Assembly: GCA_937923325.1 (NCBI GenBank)
Contig: CAKZUQ010000004.1
Coordinates: 1-64,000, forward strand
DNA length: 64,000 nt
Direction of reading: 5' to 3'
Source of the DNA: an uncultured Bacteriovoracaceae bacterium
Lineage (GTDB): Bacteria > Bdellovibrionota > Bacteriovoracia > Bacteriovoracales > Bacteriovoracaceae
Shown: positions 43,231 to 51,496 of the stretch, one piece after another
How the letters are laid out: every line of letters starts with the position of its first letter
Numbering within the stretch: the first letter of the stretch is position 1
Notes under the pieces: generated by a model
Databases searched by the model: none
Told to the model about the DNA's origin: nothing
The model's input: only the letters and a program-made list of their open reading frames with translations
Program-made: the position numbers and the translations under genes

Positions 43231-44030
43231 GCAAATTCCGAAATATTAGAAGTTTGAAGCTCTGAAATACGGTTCATAAATAGATCTATAAAATTATACT
43301 TATCAGCTAAATACATTGTTATAGGGTGAATAATAAGCAAAGAGTCCCTACCATTTCTTTCATTATCTAGAACTTGATTTAACATAATGTTCCCCCATTC
43401 ATTTATATAATATGAGTCACTACCAAAATCATCCTTCCAATCATATCTTTTTACCCAATTTTTAACATAAAGAGGTGTTCTCTCAGCATGATAGATATGT
43501 TCATGATCAGGAATGATATTAATTGGAATGTTTTGATAGCCACCTAAAGAAACAGACGGTGACAGCTCTCCACTTTTAACGCCATCACTACAAAAGAATA
43601 TACCGGCCTCCCTTAAAACCTGGTCAGTGTATTTACCGTGCATATACATATGGTTTCGCCAGGAAGAAAGGTGCTTTCCTGTTTTTTGAAAAATAATTTC
43701 CTGAGTTTTATAGCAGTCTCTTTCCTGAAAGGACTTGGTCCCATTATACGAATTCAATAATTTATTACAAACACGATGATACATTTCATTAGAAAAACAA
43801 TCCCAATTATGTCCACCGATCTCAATAAGAGAAGAGCTTGAAATCTCATGAAGTTCACTTCCCCAATCCTCAAGGAATGATTTTCCTGAAATAAAATATG
43901 TAGCTTTTAAATTATATTTTTCAATCTTTTTAAAGAAGTCATAAGCACATTGCATCTCTGTTCTATCACTAAACTTTTGATTCCCAGTCCCTAAACTTTG
44001 GTGATGGATATCACATGTAATATATATCAT
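43227..44030 (-). CDS. Polysaccharide deacetylase-like (NodB/CE4 family)
   Basis: 267 residues without a signal peptide. TCDIHHQSLG starts the fold (motif 1 Asp-Ile-His), KATYFISGK follows, and EIGGHNWDCFSNEMYH gives a metal-binding His with a second His seven residues later, an unusual spacing. SSWRNHMYMHG is the motif 3 Arg and IIHPITM the last His. It resembles the NodB family but is diverged, so catalytic activity is likely but not certain. It sits between glycosyltransferase genes of one operon. Confidence 0.75.
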   Translation of the reverse strand: MIYITCDIHHQSLGTGNQKFSDRTEMQCAYDFFKKIEKYNLKATYFISGKSFLEDWGSELHEISSSSLIEIGGHNWDCFSNEMYHRVCNKLLNSYNGTKSFQERDCYKTQEIIFQKTGKHLSSWRNHMYMHGKYTDQVLREAGIFFCSDGVKSGELSPSVSLGGYQNIPINIIPDHEHIYHAERTPLYVKNWVKRYDWKDDFGSDSYYINEWGNIMLNQVLDNERNGRDSLLIIHPITMYLADKYNFIDLFMNRISELQTSNISEFA

Positions 44031-44032
44031 TT

Positions 44033-45055
44033 TTATCTCCGACCATAATGTTTAAAAAAACTAGGATCTCTTAATTTCGCCCATATTTTCAAGAAATCAA
44101 AAGTAATGTTCTTCGCATTTGAAAAAAGGTGAACAATACTTCTATCAACAATTGACTCTGCACTCTCAAACAAAGACTTAACTTGTTTCATCCTAGCAAG
44201 ATGAAAAACGATAAGAACCCTACGAGAAAGATTATCAAGAAAAAACTTAAGGCTATAATTTGATTGAGGTGCAACAACATGAGAGGCAAAAAGGGTTAAA
44301 GCATAAGAATTCAACTGAGATAGATCCTCACCTTCAAATAAGTCATTATTATCATGAAGACGATAAGAACATGCTAATCGATATAATCTCGCAATCTCTT
44401 TATACTCTGATGGCAGTAAGTTTATTCGTTTAGATTTTTCAATATATGACCAATGATACAAACCTTTATAAAATAAAATATAGTCACCAAGTCCAATAAT
44501 TGCTTTGGAAATATGTACCTTCGCTTTCCTTAAAAAAACTTCCCCTTTATCAAAAGAAAACTTATTAATTAAAAGTAAAAGACCACGATTAACAGCAAGT
44601 CTAAACATCTCAGTTTCACAAGAAACAAATTTTGGAATAGAATCAAGTAAATACTGTAGATTTTCAGGGTCTTTAGTATAGATAGGCACATGGCCTTTTT
44701 TCAAATCATACATCATTAACGAATTCTTACTGGCCAAAAAAGCCTTCTCGGTAAATCTAGAAATATCAATAGAAACATCATGCAAGGATTCTAGACTCTT
44801 TACCTTATTACTGAATAAATCTAAAAAACGTATATTAATATGATTTTCATGAATCAACATTAAATCGATATTATTCTTAACAAGAACTCTATCTCCCTCA
44901 ATTGTAACTCCGCCTTCACGTTTTCCATAACCTCCGATCATCAGGCAGCTTAAAACATACCCATGATTTTCAATGCTAATAAATTCATTGAGGTCATTTA
45001 CAATTTGATCAATTGTGCTCTCTGCTTCACTATTTGGATACAATGTATAACTCAT
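44033..45055 (-). CDS. Nucleotidyltransferase-like protein with GGYGKRE motif
   Basis: 340 residues, AAGGAGACAGC before ATG. CLMIGGYGKREGGV near residue 45, then NNIDLMLIH (Asp-x-x-Leu), resembles the pol-beta nucleotidyltransferase GG..R...D.D motif as in GlnE/GlnD. The rest is helical, with no other domain recognised. In a sugar operon it may nucleotidylate a protein or small molecule. Only one Asp of the usual pair is clear. Confidence 0.6.
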   Translation of the reverse strand: MSYTLYPNSEAESTIDQIVNDLNEFISIENHGYVLSCLMIGGYGKREGGVTIEGDRVLVKNNIDLMLIHENHINIRFLDLFSNKVKSLESLHDVSIDISRFTEKAFLASKNSLMMYDLKKGHVPIYTKDPENLQYLLDSIPKFVSCETEMFRLAVNRGLLLLINKFSFDKGEVFLRKAKVHISKAIIGLGDYILFYKGLYHWSYIEKSKRINLLPSEYKEIARLYRLACSYRLHDNNDLFEGEDLSQLNSYALTLFASHVVAPQSNYSLKFFLDNLSRRVLIVFHLARMKQVKSLFESAESIVDRSIVHLFSNAKNITFDFLKIWAKLRDPSFFKHYGRR

Positions 45056-46137
45056 GCTGTCTCCTTTATTACTTCTTCATCAAAAGATTTAACATACGAT
45101 TTAAGCGATATAGCCTGATCAAACTTAACTACAGAAGGACGATGTAAAGATAAAACTTTAGCTAAATCAGAAACATTTCCATTTTTAAAAAGAGTAACTC
45201 CATCGACATGAGTCCACTCTTGCATACCTCCAACAGCACTAGTTATTACATTTGTGCCAAGAGAAAGCGACTCTACACCAACGAGACTGAATGTTTCAGG
45301 GGCAATACTTGGAATGACAACCGCAGATGCACCTTTTATAAAGTCTTTAATTTCTGCATCATTAGCATTTACATAATATCTAACATTCTTATCACTTCCC
45401 AACTTTGCTACATCTGCATTATTAGTTAAGACCTTGAGACTAAATGGATGGCTAATACCTTCAAAGGCCTGAAGTAATAAATCAAAACCTTTTCCCTTAA
45501 GCATTGAACCAATATAAAGAAAGTACTCATTTTCTTTTGGCTCGTTAGATTTTGATCGTTGTGAATCTATATTTGAGAATCGACTATATAGATTTTTAAC
45601 AAAAATTGAATCAGCTTTATGACCATATTCTATTAATTGCTCTTTCATATACATAGAGGCCACAATAAGCTTTGAGTTTCCAGCCAGGCCATCTTGCCAT
45701 TTGTAGATTTGTTTTGGGGATACAAGCTTTTTGGTCTTATGATTATAAAATAAACAACTTAAACATCCAACTCCGACTTTTTTTGTACAAACTTTATTAC
45801 TTAAAAGAGTGTATTTGTGTTCTCTTGGACAAAAAAGTTTATGATCATGGATAAACCTAATTGATTTTACATCCATTTCATTTACAAGTGATTGAATTTT
45901 TTCATCACTAATATTATGGATATAAATCAAATCAGGTTGAATGTTCTTTACTTGATCTTGTAATTCAACAAGGGGAAAGCACCCCTTGAATGGCTTGGAG
46001 AATTCAATATCAAGATTGGTATCAAATTTATACAACAAGTAATGTTCATATGTATCCAAAGATGAAGTAAGATCATATATATATCTCTCTGCACCACCAG
46101 AAAAGTTGGGATTATCATTTATCCATAAGATCTTCAT
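45052..46137 (-). CDS. GT4-family glycosyltransferase
   Basis: 361 residues, GGAGAGCTTTAATT before ATG. NPNFSGGAERYIYDL, FIHDHKLFCPREHKY with a later cysteine cluster (CTKKVGVGCLSC, possibly zinc-binding), YFLYIGSMLKGKGFDLLLQAF opening the C-terminal half, and VVIPSIAPETFSLVGVESLSLG with the E-x7-E motif. It is a retaining GT-B enzyme, second gene of the operon from 48095. Confidence 0.9.
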   Translation of the reverse strand: MKILWINDNPNFSGGAERYIYDLTSSLDTYEHYLLYKFDTNLDIEFSKPFKGCFPLVELQDQVKNIQPDLIYIHNISDEKIQSLVNEMDVKSIRFIHDHKLFCPREHKYTLLSNKVCTKKVGVGCLSCLFYNHKTKKLVSPKQIYKWQDGLAGNSKLIVASMYMKEQLIEYGHKADSIFVKNLYSRFSNIDSQRSKSNEPKENEYFLYIGSMLKGKGFDLLLQAFEGISHPFSLKVLTNNADVAKLGSDKNVRYYVNANDAEIKDFIKGASAVVIPSIAPETFSLVGVESLSLGTNVITSAVGGMQEWTHVDGVTLFKNGNVSDLAKVLSLHRPSVVKFDQAISLKSYVKSFDEEVIKETA

Positions 46138-46139
46138 AA

Positions 46140-48095
46140 TTAAAGCTCTCCAATAACAATAAGTTTATCTTCGTCACGATAACTACTTTTATCTTCATAC
46201 CAATCCATAAAATTAAATCCGTTTGAATGCGCCCAACTATTAAAATGCAGAAATACAGTTTGAATGCTCTCTTTTTCTTTTATCGGGGGTATCTCTGTAG
46301 GAAAATTTATCCCCCATGGCATATTATCGGTGTTAATAAATGTTACACCACCAAGACTATTATCATCATGCTTTCCAAATAAATCATAAGCATCAAAAAG
46401 ACTCGTTGGAGTATTACCTGCTAAATGGATTTCTTCTCCACGCTTGGAGTTTTTTATCAAAAAAGGTTTATATGGCGGTGTACCTAAGATGCTCTGCTCA
46501 ACCGCTTTATCAAAAATTATAGATACTTGTAAACGAAGGGGCGATCGAATAGATCCATTCTGATAAACATTTGTAAATTTAGGAAGTAAATCATTGATAT
46601 CATCCGTAATAATAATTATAGCTTTCTCAGATCCATATTCAGTGCCATTTGAGTTAAGTTGGATATAATTTGAAGTAATACTATTGCCCTCAACTGACTC
46701 TATATTACTTGCTAAAATTGGTAACTCTATGGCAAAGCCATTATTATAACTTGCACCAGTTGCAACGACATCAAATGTAAATGTGATTTCCTTAACCCTA
46801 CTAGATGAATTTGTAATATAAGTGACATTATAATAAGTCATAAAATCATTAAAATCATAATCGCCCATACGTGGCCAAAGGTCTTCAAATGCAAGAGTTC
46901 CTCTAGAATTTTCTGAAGGATAAAAATTATTAAAAGAACGAAGCGGATCACTTGGAAAATCATCAAATTGATTACTGATTCCATCATTGTCATCATCTTG
47001 ATTTATATCTGTTCGCTCAATTTCATCAATATTAGAAATTGCATCTATAGGAGTAACAGTGAGGCTGAATACAGCATCATTAAAGTCATCATCAGAGTTA
47101 GATTCCCTATTAAGATCTTCAAACCCCAAGATAAACAAAGATTCAACTTCATTGAATAACAAAACATTGTGATTTCGATTGGCACTTTCAATTTCAGGGT
47201 TTAAGTGACTAATACTAAAATATCGATCATTATTCAGACTTATTTCGTTACCTGTCCATCCATTTGCGACTAAAAAGAAACCTATACAGCGACCCTTCTT
47301 TAGAATACCTAAGTCAACTGTATACCCTGTAATAAGACCTCTTTGACTATCAATAAAGCTTACGTTCGGAAATAGAACCTGTGCATCAGTAATATCATCT
47401 TCAGTTAGTGGAACTGAATTAAAATCAAAAGTAAAAAAGCCTAATGTATTTCGGTAGCCAGCTCCTTCATGAATAAATGTTAATGTACCTGTTGCATCTT
47501 TCGAAAGACAAAGGTTTGCAGAGAGATCATCAACTATATAATCAGGATGATATAATGGTACAGGCCTAGACTCAGGGAGTGAATTTTCTATTGAATCAAT
47601 AACATCAGTACTTACATTGATAGGATCAAGCATAATTATGGGAACTCCATCTCGATCATAATCACTCACAGTAGATTCAAGTGCAAAAGCTACAGGAAAT
47701 AAATTATCTATAAATGACTTTAATAGTGATGTCCTTCTATAGTTCTTAATACTTATGAATTCACCTTGCATAAAACCAATTCTATTGTATTTCAGATAAA
47801 TAAACTCGACACTACTACCTAGTGATAAAGAAAAATCTAAATATCCGCTTTCAATAATGGCTTTTTTAATGAGTCTTCCGCCATTCTCAACTGTATTTGT
47901 TAATATATGTACAACGTGCCCATCAGGAAGAATTTGATCAAAGAATTGAGGCTGATATCGAATTGAGGCACTAGATGAGGTTTTATAGCTAAAATTACCG
48001 TGTGATTCTCCAAGACTAGAGTTTTCATCCTTATTAATTTGATCTTGATATTTTATACATGAAATCATAACAAGAATTAGTAGTATATTTTTCAT
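46140..48095 (-). CDS. LruC-domain lipoprotein
   Basis: 651 residues. The N-terminus MKNILLILVMISC is a short lipoprotein signal, so it is lipidated at Cys13. Residues about 290-400 include DDNDGISNQFDDFPSDP, a calcium-binding-like Asp cluster, then TLAFEDLWPRMGDYDFNDFM, the signature of LruC-domain proteins (DUF4114/DUF4842 type). The N-terminal ~260 residues are beta-rich. AGGAGGATTAATTT precedes the ATG. LruC proteins are large surface proteins of unknown role. As first gene of a sugar operon with a sigma-54 promoter, it may be a polymer-linked surface protein. Confidence 0.8.
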   Translation of the reverse strand: MKNILLILVMISCIKYQDQINKDENSSLGESHGNFSYKTSSSASIRYQPQFFDQILPDGHVVHILTNTVENGGRLIKKAIIESGYLDFSLSLGSSVEFIYLKYNRIGFMQGEFISIKNYRRTSLLKSFIDNLFPVAFALESTVSDYDRDGVPIIMLDPINVSTDVIDSIENSLPESRPVPLYHPDYIVDDLSANLCLSKDATGTLTFIHEGAGYRNTLGFFTFDFNSVPLTEDDITDAQVLFPNVSFIDSQRGLITGYTVDLGILKKGRCIGFFLVANGWTGNEISLNNDRYFSISHLNPEIESANRNHNVLLFNEVESLFILGFEDLNRESNSDDDFNDAVFSLTVTPIDAISNIDEIERTDINQDDDNDGISNQFDDFPSDPLRSFNNFYPSENSRGTLAFEDLWPRMGDYDFNDFMTYYNVTYITNSSSRVKEITFTFDVVATGASYNNGFAIELPILASNIESVEGNSITSNYIQLNSNGTEYGSEKAIIIITDDINDLLPKFTNVYQNGSIRSPLRLQVSIIFDKAVEQSILGTPPYKPFLIKNSKRGEEIHLAGNTPTSLFDAYDLFGKHDDNSLGGVTFINTDNMPWGINFPTEIPPIKEKESIQTVFLHFNSWAHSNGFNFMDWYEDKSSYRDEDKLIVIGEL

Positions 48096-48121
48096 AAATT
48101 AATCCTCCTACATAGTCTTAA

Positions 48122-48136
48122 GCAAGTAGAAAGCCA
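48122..48136 (-). promoter_or_regulatory. Sigma-54 promoter for the LruC operon
   Basis: TGGCTTTCTACTTGC on the minus strand: complete GG-N10-GC, 26 bases before ATG 48095. Confidence 0.85.
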
Positions 48137-48143
48137 AAGCTCA

Positions 48144-48181
48144 TGTCTCAAAATGGAACACTTATGTGTCATTTTTGATAA
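48144..48181 (+). promoter_or_regulatory. Two tandem activator-site candidates
   Basis: TGTCTCAAAATGGAACA (48144-48160) and TGTGTCATTTTTGATAA (48165-48181) start 21 bases apart, two helical turns, between divergent sigma-54 promoters. Confidence 0.6.
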
Positions 48182-48199
48182 TAATCACAAAAAAGAAAA

Positions 48200-48214
48200 T
48201 GGTCTCAACATTGC
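48200..48214 (+). promoter_or_regulatory. Sigma-54 promoter for the H-NOX operon
   Basis: TGGTCTCAACATTGC: complete GG-N10-GC, 27 bases before ATG 48242. Confidence 0.75.
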
Positions 48215-48241
48215 AAAGAAAAAGAATGTAAGGAGTCAAAG

Positions 48242-48793
48242 ATGTATGGATTAGTCAACCAAGGTATAAAAGATTTAATCATTAATAAGTTTGATGAAGA
48301 AACATGGAAATCAATTGTTTTAGATAATGATCTTCCATACCTGCATTTCTCACCTCTAAAAAGTTACTCAGATGAAGTAACATATAACTTAATAGAAAGT
48401 ATTTGCTCACACTTAGATCTTAAACAGGAAGAAGTATTATATCTTTTCGGTAAAGAATGGATTTTGTACACATCTCAAAAAGGATATGGGGCATTGATTA
48501 ATATCTTCGGTAAAGATTTTTTAACATTCCTTGTGAATTTAAATAAACTACATAAAAAGATTGGAATGCTAATGCTCGACTTAGCACCACCAAAATTTGA
48601 AGTTTTAAAAAAAGATAACAACATTATAATATTTAAATATTACTCAAAGAGAGATGGACTTAAAAACATGGTAATAGGTCTACTTGACGGGCTTGCAGAG
48701 AAGTTCAACGAACCGATTGTGTTTAAAGAAATCACCACAAATACTATGGAAGAAAATTTAAAAGCATGCTTTGAAATCGAGATAAAAAAATGA
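48242..48793 (+). CDS. H-NOX heme-based nitric oxide sensor
   Basis: 183 residues, full length for H-NOX. It begins MYGLVNQGIKDLI as in the family. His104 in LNKLHKKI is the proximal heme ligand. Tyr133, Ser135 and Arg137 (YYSKR) form the YxSxR propionate motif, and APPKF holds the conserved Pro. Expected to bind NO (and perhaps CO) through ferrous heme and to inhibit the kinase. It overlaps the kinase gene by 4 bases, the usual H-NOX/kinase arrangement. Confidence 0.95.
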   Translation: MYGLVNQGIKDLIINKFDEETWKSIVLDNDLPYLHFSPLKSYSDEVTYNLIESICSHLDLKQEEVLYLFGKEWILYTSQKGYGALINIFGKDFLTFLVNLNKLHKKIGMLMLDLAPPKFEVLKKDNNIIIFKYYSKRDGLKNMVIGLLDGLAEKFNEPIVFKEITTNTMEENLKACFEIEIKK

Positions 48794-50295
48794 CCGAACT
48801 AGAAATTCTAAAAGAAAAATATCCATTTCATCTAATCATAGGAAAAGACCTATCATCAATAAGTCTTGGGAGAGCATATGAAAAGATGGGCAATAAAAAC
48901 GAAATTAAATTTGAAGTAACAAATGCAATACAGAGGCAGATAAATCTCAACATTAAGGCCCAAACAATAAAAATTTTCAACCTGGAGTTACATGGGAATA
49001 TTTATAAACTAGAACATTCAGAGTACATATTACTTCTAAAACTTAAATTAAATAACATAAAGATAATAAATGAAGAAGAGTTACACTTAGAGTACTTTGC
49101 AGAAGATGATCCAATACTAGACTATCTTTTTGTTTTTCAGGCACAACAAAAAGCTATTGAGCAAATGCAAACAATGAATGACGATCTAAAAAAAGCTGAA
49201 AAAAAAGCTAAGAACTTGGCAATTACAAAAAGTTCATTTCTAGCGAATATTAGTCACGAGATACGAAATCCACTAAATGGAATCATAGGTACTCTTAGTC
49301 TACTTGACGAAAACCATTACAACAAAGAGCTATTAAACATGCTTATAACCTCTTCGAGGAATTTAAAAACCATAGTGGATGACATACTAGAATCTTCGGC
49401 TATGGAGTACAATAAATTTCATCTAAAAGAAGAGGTATTTAATCTATACAAATACCTTAACTCAAATATTAAACTATTTGAAAATTCTTGTTCAAAAAAG
49501 AAAATAGAATACTCTTTTACTATAGATGATTCATTAAACTTTTCTATACAATCAGACTCAACACGAATTGGACAGGTCATCAACAATATAATATCTAACG
49601 CCATCAAGTTTACCCCTCCTAACGGGAAAATAAAGATTGAATGCAAACATGATAAAAAGAATAATTATTTAAAGATATCTATTAAGGATTCTGGTATAGG
49701 AATCGATGATAGCAAACGTGAGATTATATATAATAAGTTCACCCAATCAGATGAAACCATCACAAAAGAATTCCAAGGAACAGGGTTAGGACTAAGTATA
49801 TCTAAAACAATAGCACAAAAACTAAATGGAAGACTGTATCACAAAAGCAAGATAGGAAAAGGAACTGAATTCTTTTTCGACATACCAATTATAATTGCAA
49901 AGAAACCAATAAAATCTCAAGAGAAAATACTCAACAAGAAGCTAAGCTCTAAAAATATATTAGTCTGTGATGACAACCCAATCAACAGAAAAATACTAAG
50001 AAAATTCCTTGAAAGGTATCAATGCAATATACATGAAGCGGAAAATGGAGAAGAGGCCACTGAAATTTTCAAGAAAACAGATATCGACATATCACTAATT
50101 GACCTTCAAATGCCTGTTATGGATGGCTACAGCTTCCTAGAAAGTGTACTACCGATAAAGCGTGATAAAAAAATAATTGCTATAAGTGGATATTGTACAG
50201 ACAAAGATATTACAAAATCCATAACATTAGGTTTTGATGATCATATCGCAAAACCAATAAACTTTAGTAGTTTAAAAAAAATAATAGAACAGTAG
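48790..50295 (+). CDS. H-NOX-associated hybrid histidine kinase
   Basis: 501 residues, ATGA overlap with H-NOX. The N-terminal ~115 (YPFHLIIGKDLSSISLGRAYEKMG) is an HNOBA-like sensor-contact domain. A coiled-coil leads to HisKA with His156 in LANISHEIRNPLNG, an ATPase (NNIISNAIKF, KDSGIGIDDS, FQGTGLGLSISK) and a receiver (CDDNP, SLIDLQMPVMDG, AKPIN). NO-bound H-NOX is known to inhibit such kinases, which then alter phosphorelay output, often biofilm formation. The partner receiver is the next gene. Confidence 0.95.
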   Translation: MTELEILKEKYPFHLIIGKDLSSISLGRAYEKMGNKNEIKFEVTNAIQRQINLNIKAQTIKIFNLELHGNIYKLEHSEYILLLKLKLNNIKIINEEELHLEYFAEDDPILDYLFVFQAQQKAIEQMQTMNDDLKKAEKKAKNLAITKSSFLANISHEIRNPLNGIIGTLSLLDENHYNKELLNMLITSSRNLKTIVDDILESSAMEYNKFHLKEEVFNLYKYLNSNIKLFENSCSKKKIEYSFTIDDSLNFSIQSDSTRIGQVINNIISNAIKFTPPNGKIKIECKHDKKNNYLKISIKDSGIGIDDSKREIIYNKFTQSDETITKEFQGTGLGLSISKTIAQKLNGRLYHKSKIGKGTEFFFDIPIIIAKKPIKSQEKILNKKLSSKNILVCDDNPINRKILRKFLERYQCNIHEAENGEEATEIFKKTDIDISLIDLQMPVMDGYSFLESVLPIKRDKKIIAISGYCTDKDITKSITLGFDDHIAKPINFSSLKKIIEQ

Positions 50296-50326
50296 CCTTA
50301 TATTGGTAAAGAATACTAAGAAAAAA

Positions 50327-50341
50327 TGGAATATTAATTGC
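50327..50341 (+). promoter_or_regulatory. Sigma-54-like promoter before the response regulator
   Basis: TGGAATATTAATTGC has GG-N10-GC, 25 bases before ATG 50366, which would let the receiver be expressed apart from H-NOX and the kinase. No activator-site copy is seen upstream. Confidence 0.55.
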
Positions 50342-50365
50342 AAAAAAAACTATAAGGAGTTAAAC

Positions 50366-50773
50366 ATGGAAAAAAATCAAATAATGAAAGACCTAAGAGT
50401 ATTAATTGCTGATGACGATAAACTAACTCAAAATGCATTACAATCATTTTTTAGTTCACTAGGAATTAAAGCAGATGTTTGTAAAAATGGGACTGAAGCG
50501 ATTCTCTTCAGCCAATCAAAACAGTATGATTTAATACTAATAGATTATCACATGCCCGAGATGAATGGACTAGAAGCATCAAATTTTATAAGAAATGATA
50601 TATACAACCAGGATCTAGTCATATACAGCATATCAGCATTTTCAGAAAAATATTTAAGATCTCACAGACATTCCAAACTCATTAACGAATATATCCCCAA
50701 ACCAATAAATCTTACGAAGCTCAAAAACAAAATAATTTATGATTGGTACAATAAAAAAAGAAGTGCAGCATAA
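50366..50773 (+). CDS. Response regulator of the H-NOX pathway (REC)
   Basis: 135 residues from ATG 50366 (AAGGAGTTAAAC upstream); the frame open from 50303 has no ribosome site and covers the promoter. Receiver: VLIADDDK, LILIDYHMPEMNG (phospho-Asp), YSISAF, PKPIN. There is no output domain; the last 15 residues are basic. It likely receives phosphate from the kinase and relays it to a shared phosphotransfer protein or acts directly. Confidence 0.9.
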   Translation: MEKNQIMKDLRVLIADDDKLTQNALQSFFSSLGIKADVCKNGTEAILFSQSKQYDLILIDYHMPEMNGLEASNFIRNDIYNQDLVIYSISAFSEKYLRSHRHSKLINEYIPKPINLTKLKNKIIYDWYNKKRSAA

Positions 50774-50798
50774 AAAAAGCCTTACCAGAAGGTAAGGC
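50772..50798 (-). terminator. Intrinsic terminator of the histone-like gene
   Basis: GCCTTACC and GGTAAGGC form an 8-base stem with loop AGAA/TTCT. On the minus strand it is followed by seven T, which end the transcript of the histone-like gene. Confidence 0.9.
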
Positions 50799-50824
50799 CG
50801 ATTACTTGAAATTCTAAGTTTATC

Positions 50825-51478
50825 TTAAGATAAATGAGCTGAAACTAATTTAGTCATTTCAAACATTGAAACTTCTTTCTTTCCACCAAAAACTGGCTTT
50901 AATTTAGCGTCTGCAATGATATTTCTCTTATTCTTAGGGTTTTGAAGGTTATGCTTCTTAATATAAACCCATAGTTTCTTAACAACTTCAGTTCTAGGAA
51001 GTGGCTTAGCTCCAACGATCTCAGCTAATTCCTTAGAAGGTGTTAAAGCTTTCATAAATGCTGGATTCGGCTTTCTTTTAGTTGTAGACTTTTTCTTAGT
51101 TACTTTCTTAGCAACTTTTTTAGTTGCCTTTTTAGCTACTTTTTTAGTCGCTTTTTTAGCTACTTTTTTAGTTGCTTTTTTAGTTGCTTTTTTAGCTACT
51201 TTTTTAGTTGCTTTTTTAGCTACTTTTTTAGTCGCTTTTTTAGCTACTTTTTTCTTAGTTACTTTTTTAGCTACTTTTTTCTTTGTTGCTTTTTTAACTA
51301 CTTTTTTAGTTGCTTTTTTTGCTACTTTTTTAGTTGCTTTTTTTGCTACTTTTTTAGTTGCTTTTTTAGCTACTTTTTTAGTTGCTTTTTTTGCTACTTT
51401 TTTCTTAGTTGCTTTTTTTGCTACTTTTTTAGTTGCTTTTTTAGCTACTTTCTTAGTTGCTTTTTTCTTAACAGCCAT
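50825..51478 (-). CDS. Histone H1-like Lys/Ala repeat protein fused to a SWIB domain
   Basis: 217 residues. Residues 1-133 are tandem AKKATKKV-type octads with occasional variants (KKATKKKV, VKKVTKKK), extremely basic and certainly DNA-binding, like eukaryotic H1 tails or chlamydial HctB. Residues about 138-215 (PNPAFMKALTPSKELAEIVG, EVVKKLWVYIKKHNLQNPKNKRNI, VSMFEMTKLVSAHL) are a SWIB/MDM2 domain. Such fusions probably compact the nucleoid. GGGAGGAATTT lies before the ATG, and the GNAT gene is 18 bases upstream. It has its own terminator. Confidence 0.95.
   Translation of the reverse strand: MAVKKKATKKVAKKATKKVAKKATKKKVAKKATKKVAKKATKKVAKKATKKVAKKATKKVVKKATKKKVAKKVTKKKVAKKATKKVAKKATKKVAKKATKKATKKVAKKATKKVAKKATKKVAKKVTKKKSTTKRKPNPAFMKALTPSKELAEIVGAKPLPRTEVVKKLWVYIKKHNLQNPKNKRNIIADAKLKPVFGGKKEVSMFEMTKLVSAHLS
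51090..51475. repeat. 24-bp tandem repeats in the histone-like gene
   Basis: The unit gctacttttttagttgcttt with short variants repeats through the 5' two thirds of the gene. It encodes the basic octads and is prone to copy-number change. Confidence 0.9.
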
Positions 51479-51496
51479 AAATTCCTCCCATTAGAA

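Noticed and set aside
50825..51478. CRISPR-like array in the repeat region
   Set aside because: Repeats are contiguous, translate in frame to basic octads, and have no unique spacers; it is a coding repeat.
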